A DNA stretch of 64,000 nucleotides from Rhizomicrobium sp. (GTDB lineage: Bacteria; Pseudomonadota; Alphaproteobacteria; Micropepsales; Micropepsaceae): contig JBBCGL010000001.1 of the NCBI GenBank assembly GCA_037200385.1, forward strand, positions 1,364,001-1,428,000, in the 5' to 3' direction. This document shows, piece by piece, positions 57,595 to 64,000 of this stretch (position 1 is the stretch's first letter; the number at the start of each line of letters is the position of its first letter). The translations under genes and the position numbers were made by a program. The notes below the pieces were generated by a model, which worked only from the letters and a program-made list of their open reading frames with translations, did not search any database and was not told the origin of the DNA.

Positions 57595-57861
57595 ATGGAC
57601 GTGAACATTCTCGGGGCCCTGTGTTTCGGCGTCATCGTGGGCTGGATCACCTACCGCACGCTGCGGCGGCAGGGCGAGACCGTCGCGCTCTCCAACATCG
57701 CGAGCGTCATCGGCGCGATCGGCGGCGCCGCCGTCACCGCGCTGTTCAGGCCGGAGATCTTCAGCTGGTATTGCATCGGCCTGTTCGCCGGCTTCTTCGG
57801 CTATCTCATCCTGGGCAACACGGTGTTCAAGAACACAAGCTGGCTCGGCAACGGCGACTGA
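57595..57861 (+). CDS. small membrane protein of GlsB/YeaQ-like layout
   Basis: An 88-residue protein with three hydrophobic segments (about residues 4-20, 30-48 and 52-74), each Gly-rich. The size and layout recall the transglycosylase-associated GlsB/YeaQ family, but no signature is decisive. GGGAGC precedes the ATG at 57595; an earlier start at 57496 would add a basic leader and is less likely. Confidence 0.65.
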   Translation: MDVNILGALCFGVIVGWITYRTLRRQGETVALSNIASVIGAIGGAAVTALFRPEIFSWYCIGLFAGFFGYLILGNTVFKNTSWLGNGD

Positions 57862-57903
57862 CGCCGCGGCGGGGTGCGAACCGAAATCTTCCGGTGAAGG
57901 CAA

Positions 57904-60189
57904 ATGGCGCAAGCAGGGATGCCCGACAGGGCCTGGCTTCTGACGCAATTGCGGCGGCTGCTCCTGTCGCGGCTGAAACTGCCGCGTCTGGCGTCGGCGG
58001 CACTCCTGCGTCTGCCATTGCCGCAATCGGCGGTGCGGCACCTGGCTGCCGCGCTGATGCGCCTCCCGGCGCTGGAACGCTATGAACTCAGCATGGACGC
58101 CCTGCGCAACGTCCGAACGGCGGGCGATCTGCTCGCAGCCGTCGTTCTGAACCTCTCTCTGCAACAGGCCGCACCCAGGCCCGTCGCCAAGAAGACCGCA
58201 GGAAAAAAGCCGCCTGCGGCGCGCGCCGTCAAACGCCTGGCGAAAAAGCCGAAGAAAAAGGCGAAAAAGAAGAAGAGCTCCGATGGCGAAGGCCGCCCTG
58301 CGAGCGCGCATTCGACAAAAAGCCGGCGGAAGCCCGCCCGCCCGCGGCGTGAACGGGCGCCGCGGCGGATGTTCGACACGCTGACCGGAGACTCGGATCA
58401 TCCCACGGCTGCTTTCATGGAGGCTTTGCGGACGGCCGGCCCGCCGCAGATGCCGGAGCGGACCGCGCGCTTCGCCAATGTCGTTCTCACGAACGGCCGC
58501 GGCACGGTCCTGGATCGCAGCCGGAGCTTGGAGCCGGCGCAAACGGTCCGCCTGCGGCTCGATATCGGACCGCTCTCGGCGGAGAGCCAGGTCGAAAACC
58601 CGGAAGAGTTTCCCGACCGCATCCTGCCGGTCGATATCTGGCTCGATGTGCTGGTGAGCAGCACCGATTTCGTCGTCGCTTCGCATGACGGCAAGGCACG
58701 CGGCACGGTCGCGCAAAGCCGCCTGTTTCTTCCCGGCGACGGCGGGCCCGCCACCAATCCCGACGGCGGCAGGCACCTTGTCTTTGAACTGACCGCGCCC
58801 GACCGGCCGCGCGGCGACGCCCCGGCGCGGGCCCGCATCGGCTACTATTACCGCAACATCCTGGTGCAGTCGCAGTGCCTGATCGCCCATGTCGGCGGGG
58901 ATGGCGGCTTCAAAGTCGTGACCGATTACACGCAGTCCGCCGACCTGACCGGGCTCGATGCGATTCCGGACCGGCCGCGCCTCAGCGTCTTCACCAACGC
59001 CAATGACGACGGCGGTCACCAGATCATCCTGCGGCATCCGGACGTTGCCCAGACCGGCACGGAGAGTGCGGTCACCGTCGCGGTCGAAGGCAAGGAGATC
59101 GACCCGACCGTCACGGATCTGCGCAAGGCGCTGACCTCGCTGGCGCCCGAAACCTCCAAGGTTTCGCGCGACGCGCTGGCCGCGCTGCTGCGCAAGATCG
59201 CACCGCTCGGCGCCCTCCTCTACCAGCAGCTTCCCGGCCAGAAGGCATTCGGCTTCTTCCTCGACGTCTACGACAACCCGGAGAAATACGTCATCCAGGT
59301 CGCGCGCCCCGATACGTCGAGCTTCGTCCTGCCATGGGACCTCATCTACGAGATTCCGCTGACCTCCGGCGTCGAACCGGCGCTGTGCGAGATGGTCGCG
59401 ACCTGGGACGGCAAGCGCGATCTGTTCGACGGCATGCCGAGGCAGTGCCCGCACGGACCGCATCTGCGCGACGTGCTCTGCCCGTTCGGCTTCTGGGGAT
59501 TCCGCTACACCGTCGAACAGCTGTCGCGGACGGACGCCATCGCCAAGGAAATCGTCGCGGCCCCCGACAGCCGATGGGTGGTCGGCGAAACCCAAATCGG
59601 AATCGACCTCAAGGCGCTCGACGCCCATATCGCGAAGCTGCGCGCCCTGCTCGCCGGCGCGCTGCCCAAGGCGACCTTGAGCGAAGGCCGCAGCCGCCAG
59701 ACGCTCGAAGACCTGCTCGGGTCCAACCTGCCCTTCGTCTATTTCTTCTGCCACGGCAACAAGCGCAATATCGCCGATCCCAATCTCTGGCTGGCGGTCG
59801 GCAAGGACGAGCCGATCACCGCGGGCGACGTCGTCGGCTGGCCCCGCATCTGGTACGGCAAGCTGAAAAAACTGTTCTGGGACGAGGTTCGCCCGCTCAT
59901 CTTCGTCAACGCCTGCCAATCGCTGGCCATCGAGTCGACCACGCTCGTGTCCTATCTCGACGCCTTCCTCGGCAGCGGCAACGCATCCGGCGTGATCGGC
60001 ACCGAGATCAAGGTCAGCCAGCCGCTCGCGATGGATGTCGGCCAGCGCTTCTTCGAATCCTGGGTGCGCGGCGAGACGGTCGAGGCGGCCTTGCGCGCCA
60101 TCCGCATGGATTACCTGCGGCAAGGCAACATGTTCGGCCTGGTCTACACGCCCTATTGCTGGTCCGAACTGCGGATCAGGACGTCATAG
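57904..60189 (+). CDS. CHAT-domain caspase-like protease
   Basis: A 761-residue protein. Residues 1-75 are a helical Leu/Arg-rich region. Residues 95-150 are a strongly basic Lys/Arg linker. A beta-rich middle domain (about 180-400) follows, and a C-terminal CHAT domain spans about 440-755. In the CHAT domain LPWDLIYE leads in, His617 lies in YFFCHGN and Cys671 in FVNACQS, the catalytic dyad of this family. GVIGTEIKVSQPLAMD and the C-terminal YTPYCW complete the fold. CHAT proteases act as cysteine proteases, several in immune or cell-death modules. No obvious partner (TPR, gasdermin, nuclease or Cas gene) adjoins it. The next gene on the right is on the other strand. Confidence 0.85.
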   Translation: MAQAGMPDRAWLLTQLRRLLLSRLKLPRLASAALLRLPLPQSAVRHLAAALMRLPALERYELSMDALRNVRTAGDLLAAVVLNLSLQQAAPRPVAKKTAGKKPPAARAVKRLAKKPKKKAKKKKSSDGEGRPASAHSTKSRRKPARPRRERAPRRMFDTLTGDSDHPTAAFMEALRTAGPPQMPERTARFANVVLTNGRGTVLDRSRSLEPAQTVRLRLDIGPLSAESQVENPEEFPDRILPVDIWLDVLVSSTDFVVASHDGKARGTVAQSRLFLPGDGGPATNPDGGRHLVFELTAPDRPRGDAPARARIGYYYRNILVQSQCLIAHVGGDGGFKVVTDYTQSADLTGLDAIPDRPRLSVFTNANDDGGHQIILRHPDVAQTGTESAVTVAVEGKEIDPTVTDLRKALTSLAPETSKVSRDALAALLRKIAPLGALLYQQLPGQKAFGFFLDVYDNPEKYVIQVARPDTSSFVLPWDLIYEIPLTSGVEPALCEMVATWDGKRDLFDGMPRQCPHGPHLRDVLCPFGFWGFRYTVEQLSRTDAIAKEIVAAPDSRWVVGETQIGIDLKALDAHIAKLRALLAGALPKATLSEGRSRQTLEDLLGSNLPFVYFFCHGNKRNIADPNLWLAVGKDEPITAGDVVGWPRIWYGKLKKLFWDEVRPLIFVNACQSLAIESTTLVSYLDAFLGSGNASGVIGTEIKVSQPLAMDVGQRFFESWVRGETVEAALRAIRMDYLRQGNMFGLVYTPYCWSELRIRTS

Positions 60190-60203
60190 CTTCGCGGCGG
60201 CGG

Positions 60204-61826
60204 TCATTCCGCCGCCAACGCGAAGCCTTCATAGCCGGCCTTGGCCGAAGCGTCGCAGCGCTGCGAATAGTTGGCGAAGCCGCCGACATAGACGCCGAAC
60301 TGCCGCGGCTTGCCCGGGATGTTGGAGCCGAAATACCAGGAGTTCGAGCGCGGATAGAGCGTGTGGCCCGCGACCGCGGCAACATGGGCGGTCCACTCCG
60401 CCTGCGCGTCCGGCAGCGGCGCGATCCGCGTCAGGCCCTGGGCGCGCATATGCGTGAGGCAATCGGCGATCCAGTCGACATGCTGCTCCACCGCCACCGG
60501 CATGTTCGCGAGCACGGACGGACTGAGCGGGCCGGTGATGGTGAAGAGATTGGGAAAGCCCGCGATGCCGAGGCCCAGATAGGTCCCCGCGCCTTGCGCC
60601 CAGGCCTCGCGCAGACTCAGGCCGCCGGCGCCCCGGATGTCGATGGCGAGCAGCGGGCCGGTGATCGCGTCGAAGCCCGTGGCCAGCACCAGCACGTCGG
60701 CCTCATAGGCCGCGTCCGCGGTGCGGATCGTCTTGCCCTCCATGCCGGTGATCGGCGCGGCGCGCAGGTCGGCCAGCGTCACGTTCGGACGGTTGAAGGT
60801 CTCGTAATAGTCGTCGTCCATCGGCGGCCGCTTGGTGCCGATGGGATGGTCGGTCGGGGTCAGCAGCGCCGCCGTCCTGGGGTCCTTCACGACCTGTTTG
60901 ATATAGTCGCGCACGAAGCCGCACATCACCTCGTTCGCCTCGACGCTGGCGAAGATATCGGTAAAGGCGCTGAAAAAGCGCGTGCCGCCCATCTGCCAGA
61001 ACTTTTCCAGCGTGGCGCGGCGGACGTCTTCGGTCACCGCGAGCGCGGCCGCTTCCGGCGGATCGAACGGCACGCCGCCCGACGAGGCGAAGCATTTGGC
61101 GCGGATCTCGCGATAATGCTCTTTGACCCAGGCGTCGAACTGCGCGCTCATCGGCGCGTTCCACACCGGGATCACCCAGTTCGCCGTGCGCTGGAAGACG
61201 ACGAGGCTGTCCGCCTGCCTGGCGATGCGCGAGATCGCCTGGACGCCGGAGGCGCCGGTGCCGATCACCGCGACGCGCTTGCCGGTGAAATCCTGCGGCG
61301 TGTGCGGCCAGGCCGCGGTGTAGAGGACCTCGCCGGTGAAATTCTCGAGGCCGGGGATCGCGGGGCGCTGCACTTCCGAAAGACAGCCGGCGGCGGAGAT
61401 CACGAAGCGGGCGGTCAGCGTCTCGCCCGCGCTGTCGGTGACGGTCCACAGGGCGGCGGCATCGTCGAACACGGCGGACGTCACGGCGCGCGAGAAGCGG
61501 AAATGACGGCGCAGGTCGAAGCGGTCGGCGACATGGTTCAGGTAGCGCAGGATCTCCGGCTGCTCGGAATAGCGCAGGCTCCACGACCATTCCTGCTCGA
61601 GCTCCTTCGAGAAGGAATAGCTGTAATAGTAGCTTTCGCAGTCGCAGCGCGCGCCGGGATAGCGGTTCCAGTACCAGACGCCGCCGACGTCGTCGCCCTT
61701 CTCGAAGCCCGCGACCGTGAAGCCCAGCGTCGTCAGCTTGTGCGCCGCGTAAAGCCCGGCGAAGCCCGCGCCGATCACCACGGCGTCGCAATCCGGCCTG
61801 CGGCCCGGCGGCTGGGGGGTGTCCAT
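60204..61826 (-). CDS. Baeyer-Villiger-type flavin monooxygenase with altered fingerprint
   Basis: A 540-residue FAD/NADPH enzyme of the CHMO/PAMO type. It has the FAD motif VVIGAGFAGLYAA, GVWYWNRYPGARCD, the NADPH motif AVIGTGASGVQ and KRPPMDDDYYETFNRPNV with the catalytic Arg. The fingerprint FxGxxxHxxxWP reads FTGEVLYTAAWP, so the His is Tyr169. The family inserts oxygen next to a ketone or oxidises heteroatoms. It is divergent from the VOC gene, and a degradative role with its neighbours is possible. Confidence 0.9.
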   Translation of the reverse strand: MDTPQPPGRRPDCDAVVIGAGFAGLYAAHKLTTLGFTVAGFEKGDDVGGVWYWNRYPGARCDCESYYYSYSFSKELEQEWSWSLRYSEQPEILRYLNHVADRFDLRRHFRFSRAVTSAVFDDAAALWTVTDSAGETLTARFVISAAGCLSEVQRPAIPGLENFTGEVLYTAAWPHTPQDFTGKRVAVIGTGASGVQAISRIARQADSLVVFQRTANWVIPVWNAPMSAQFDAWVKEHYREIRAKCFASSGGVPFDPPEAAALAVTEDVRRATLEKFWQMGGTRFFSAFTDIFASVEANEVMCGFVRDYIKQVVKDPRTAALLTPTDHPIGTKRPPMDDDYYETFNRPNVTLADLRAAPITGMEGKTIRTADAAYEADVLVLATGFDAITGPLLAIDIRGAGGLSLREAWAQGAGTYLGLGIAGFPNLFTITGPLSPSVLANMPVAVEQHVDWIADCLTHMRAQGLTRIAPLPDAQAEWTAHVAAVAGHTLYPRSNSWYFGSNIPGKPRQFGVYVGGFANYSQRCDASAKAGYEGFALAAE

Positions 61827-61931
61827 CGGCGTGCTCCCTGGGCGATCTTTGTTGTTTTAGAACCACCATTCTATAACATGCGTTATGCAATCACGACAAG
61901 CCGCATCGCGGCGCAGACCGGGAGGACGACG

Positions 61932-62444
61932 ATGGCGGAATGGCGGCTCAGGCATTTCTATCACACGATCATCAACGCGCGGGACATCGACGAGTCGGTG
62001 CGGTTCTACGAGATGCTGGGATTCCGGATCGTCTCCGACCGGCGCGACGCGGTATGGCCGGACGGCAGCGGCGCCTCCTTCGCGCTGATCCCCAATCCGA
62101 AGGGCCGTGGCGTGCTGATGATCCTGCCGTCGGATCCGGACGGCCCGATGCTCGACATCATCGAATGGCAGGCGCCGCGCGCCGAGTTTCCGGAGGGCGC
62201 GCCGACGCGGGTGCCGCGCGTGCTGGCGTTCCGCACGGAGAATGTCCGCGCGGCGCATGTCGCGCTGAAGGCGCAGGGCGTGCGGTTCACGACGGAGGAG
62301 CCGACCTCGATCCCCGCGGCGGGGATCACGGGCTGCATCGTCGCCTATGACCCGAACGGGACGCTGATCGAGATGATCGAGCTCGAGCCGGGGCTGCGGC
62401 ATTCGAAGATCCGGGAAGTGTTTACGCCGGAGGGGAAAGCGTAA
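61932..62444 (+). CDS. VOC (glyoxalase/bleomycin-resistance-like) family protein
   Basis: A 170-residue protein with two beta-alpha-beta-beta-beta units: HFYHTIINARDIDESVRFYE...GF in the first, and VAYDPNGTLIEMIEL with the metal-ligand Glu in the second. GGAGG at 61921-61925 gives a strong ribosome-binding site for the ATG at 61932. Family members are glyoxalases, isomerases or dioxygenases; the reaction here is unknown. Confidence 0.9.
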   Translation: MAEWRLRHFYHTIINARDIDESVRFYEMLGFRIVSDRRDAVWPDGSGASFALIPNPKGRGVLMILPSDPDGPMLDIIEWQAPRAEFPEGAPTRVPRVLAFRTENVRAAHVALKAQGVRFTTEEPTSIPAAGITGCIVAYDPNGTLIEMIELEPGLRHSKIREVFTPEGKA

Positions 62445-62454
62445 GACACCACAG

Positions 62455-62604
62455 CTTGTCATCCCCGGCCGAACGCCGCGAAGCGGCGTGAGGGGACTGC
62501 GTAGCGACAGCGTACACAGACCCAGGCGGTAAGACCGTCACGGTGTTTGCTGCCTGGGTCCCCTTCCCTCGCCGCGCTTCGCGCGGCTCGCCGGGGATGA
62601 CAAG
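62455..62604. repeat. palindromic MITE-like intergenic element
   Basis: The 150-base element begins with CTTGTCATCCCCGGC (62455-62469) and ends with its exact reverse complement (62590-62604). Inner arms also pair (GACCCAGGC and GCCTGGGTC). It fills the gap between two convergent genes. It carries no gene. Confidence 0.7.
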
Positions 62605-62612
62605 TGGAGGTG

Positions 62613-63086
62613 CTAAATGACCTCGTGAATCTCGTACGCCACGCCCTCCGGCGTCACCAGGCCGACACCCACCGCAACGAGATCGTTGAGCCAGGCATAG
62701 CGGGCGTCGCCGGTCTCGAAGACCGGGCGGGTGCGGAAATAGAGCGCGGCGCGGTCGGCTGCGCTCAAGGTGCCACCGCGTGCGAACTGCTTCGGGCCCT
62801 CGGAATAGGGGCGGAAGATGCCGGTGTAGCTGACATAGATCTTGGCGCCGTCCTGCGTCTGCCAGGTGACGCGGGCATCGAGGCGCAGGACGTCGCGCGC
62901 CGCGTCGATCAGCGCCCAGTCGCCGCCGCCCGGAAGCACGGTGCCGTTCAGGCGCTCGCCCACGATATCGCCGCCGGTCACAACCGCGATCATGCGGCGG
63001 CCGAACGGCGCGGCACCGGTGTCGTGCTGCGGCCGGTCAAGCGTGGCGCGATAGAGGCAGAGCGGGCGAAGGCCTGGCGGCGTCAT
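62613..63086 (-). CDS. DUF3237 family protein
   Basis: A 157-residue protein with the DUF3237 pattern: IVTGGDIVGERLNG-like opening, VLPGGGDWALID, LDARVTWQTQDGAKIYVSYTG and a C-terminal AVGVGLVTPEGVAYEI. The reaction is not known; relatives lie in aromatic or steroid degradation regions. It starts 2 bases after the enoyl-CoA hydratase stop, so the two genes form an operon. Confidence 0.88.
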   Translation of the reverse strand: MTPPGLRPLCLYRATLDRPQHDTGAAPFGRRMIAVVTGGDIVGERLNGTVLPGGGDWALIDAARDVLRLDARVTWQTQDGAKIYVSYTGIFRPYSEGPKQFARGGTLSAADRAALYFRTRPVFETGDARYAWLNDLVAVGVGLVTPEGVAYEIHEVI

Positions 63087-63088
63087 CG

Positions 63089-63886
63089 TCAGGCCGGCGC
63101 GGCATAGCGCGGCGGGCGCTTTTCCAGGAAGGCGTTCATCGCTTCCTCGAAATCGGGACCGCGGCCGCAGATCGCCTGGGCGCGCTCCTCGAGGTCGATC
63201 ACCGCCGCGAGATCGTCGATCTTGAGCGAGGTGTTGAGCGTCTGCTTGGTCAGGCGCAGGCCGAGCGGCGCGGTGTGCAGCATCGGCGCGACGAATAGCG
63301 CCGCGGCGTCCTCCAGCCCGGCATCGGGGACGACGCGCGAGACGAGGCCGACCTGCAACGCGCGGGCCGCGTCGATGAAGGCGCCGGTGTACATGAGCTC
63401 CGTCGCGACGCCGAGGCCGACGATGCGCGGCAGGAAATAGGTGAGGCCCAATTCGCAGCCCGAGCGGCCCAGCGCCACGAACGCGTCGTTCATCCGGGCG
63501 CTCTCGCCTGCGATGCGGATGTCCGCCGCCAGCGCCAGCGCGAAGCCGCCGCCGCACGCCGGACCGTGCACCAGGGCGACGATGGGCTGCGGACAGGCGC
63601 GCATCAGCTTGACGATGTCGAACAGGTGATGCCCGGGGCGGAGGCGGCCGGCGCCCTCCGGCACGCGGTCGCCCGCGAGATGCTCCTTGATGTCGAGGCC
63701 GGCGCAGAAAGCGCGCCCGGCCCCGCGCAGCACGACGATGCGGACGCCATAATCCTGCTGGAGCCCTTCGAAATAGGCGCACAGCTCGCGCACCATGGTG
63801 CCGGTCAGCGTGTTGAGGCGGTCGGGGCGGTTGAGCGTTAGCCACTCGACCTCGCCGCGGCGTTCAACCTGGATGGTGACGGGCAT
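63089..63886 (-). CDS. enoyl-CoA hydratase/isomerase family protein
   Basis: A 265-residue crotonase-fold protein. It has LNRPDRLNTL, the oxyanion-hole segment GRAFCAGLDIKEH, a second one in HGPACGGGFALALAADIRIA and GRSGCELGLTYFLPR with one catalytic Glu. It hydrates or isomerises enoyl-CoA thioesters. The ATG at 63886 is preferred; an upstream TTG at 63922 is the alternative. With the DUF3237 gene it may serve degradation of a fatty or cyclic acid. Confidence 0.9.
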   Translation of the reverse strand: MPVTIQVERRGEVEWLTLNRPDRLNTLTGTMVRELCAYFEGLQQDYGVRIVVLRGAGRAFCAGLDIKEHLAGDRVPEGAGRLRPGHHLFDIVKLMRACPQPIVALVHGPACGGGFALALAADIRIAGESARMNDAFVALGRSGCELGLTYFLPRIVGLGVATELMYTGAFIDAARALQVGLVSRVVPDAGLEDAAALFVAPMLHTAPLGLRLTKQTLNTSLKIDDLAAVIDLEERAQAICGRGPDFEEAMNAFLEKRPPRYAAPA

Positions 63887-63946
63887 GGCGGGATCCGCGC
63901 GGGCGGGCGGACGGCTGTTCAACGCACAGCCGCCCGCCCTACCGGT

Positions 63947-64000
63947 CTAGAGGTTCACTCCGAACCGGATGCCGACGGTCCGCGGCGGGTAGTAGACGAA
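63947..64000 (-). CDS. C-terminus of a TonB-dependent receptor (cut by window edge)
   Basis: The last 17 codons of a minus-strand gene read VYYPPRTVGIRFGVNL and stop at 63947. A final aromatic-rich strand with PRTVGIRFG is the standard end of TonB-dependent outer membrane receptors. The rest lies outside the window, so the ligand cannot be judged. Confidence 0.7.
   Translation of the reverse strand, partial: FVYYPPRTVGIRFGVNL

Noticed and set aside
57349-60123. 924-codon minus-strand open frame opposite the CHAT protein
   Set aside because: No motif is visible, and the plus-strand gene shows a complete catalytic domain with an intact His/Cys dyad.
59334-62444. 1,036-codon plus-strand open frame spanning the monooxygenase
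   Set aside because: Only its end from 61932 encodes a recognisable VOC protein with a strong ribosome-binding site; the rest is antisense to the monooxygenase.

Overview
The window reads as a high-GC alphaproteobacterial chromosome. The assignment is an inference from a complete fixNOQP-GHIS-type cbb3 oxidase operon with FNR/FixK-type boxes, a hisS-hisZ-hisG cluster, a Flp-type pilin, a PQQ-dependent quinohaemoprotein dehydrogenase, Ste24-type M48 protease genes and a TonB-receptor tail. No ribosomal RNA is present to settle the lineage.

Region 1 (1-26179) is a biosynthetic gene cluster and is the most distinctive part. On the left, a minus-strand operon runs from a Sfp/EntD-type phosphopantetheinyl transferase through an SGNH-hydrolase-like protein with a large unknown C-terminal half and a small SxtJ-like membrane protein to a NodU/CmcH-family carbamoyltransferase that leaves the window. 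Divergently on the plus strand lie an atypical HemN-like radical SAM protein (CX7CX2C instead of CX3CX2C), a heterocyclization-type NRPS module (Cy-A-PCP), a PKS-NRPS hybrid (KS-AT-KR-ACP-Cy-A-PCP), a type II thioesterase, a small membrane protein, a free-standing fatty-acyl-AMP ligase fused to an ACP, an SDR, a methyltransferase, a sterol-desaturase-type hydroxylase, a MaoC hydratase, a saccharopine-dehydrogenase-like protein and a DAO-family flavoprotein. Both adenylation domains carry cysteine-type pocket codes. The simplest reading is an acyl starter loaded by the FAAL-ACP, a first thiazoline, one malonyl unit reduced to a beta-hydroxyl, and a second thiazoline, with tailoring that may include carbamoylation. 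No release domain, transporter or salicylate pathway is visible, so this does not match the yersiniabactin or pyochelin plan exactly.

Region 2 (26180-26440) is an unusually AT-rich gap followed by a minus-strand tRNA-Leu(CAG) whose 3' end faces the cluster. That geometry is compatible with an island boundary.

Region 3 (26692-41325) is ordinary chromosome: YbjQ, an NDUFA9-like reductase, UppP, a Flp pilin, MtgA, a GST, QueG, TPR proteins, an M48 peptidase, a DUF3309-like peptide, hisG/hisZ/hisS, a TonB/TPR protein and a lipoprotein PQQ dehydrogenase with a C-terminal cytochrome c domain. A gene-poor stretch (41326-42156) with palindromic repeats follows.

Region 4 (42157-52615) is a microaerobic block: hemN, an OmpW porin, then ccoN-O-Q-P-G-H-I-S, with perfect FNR boxes in front of ompW and ccoN.

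Region 5 (53060-64000) holds an RND efflux pair, a small membrane protein, a CHAT-domain caspase-like protease, a Baeyer-Villiger-type flavin monooxygenase with an altered fingerprint, a VOC protein, a DUF3237 protein, an enoyl-CoA hydratase and the last codons of a TonB-dependent receptor. Intergenic palindromes at 57357-57390 and 62455-62604 punctuate this region.
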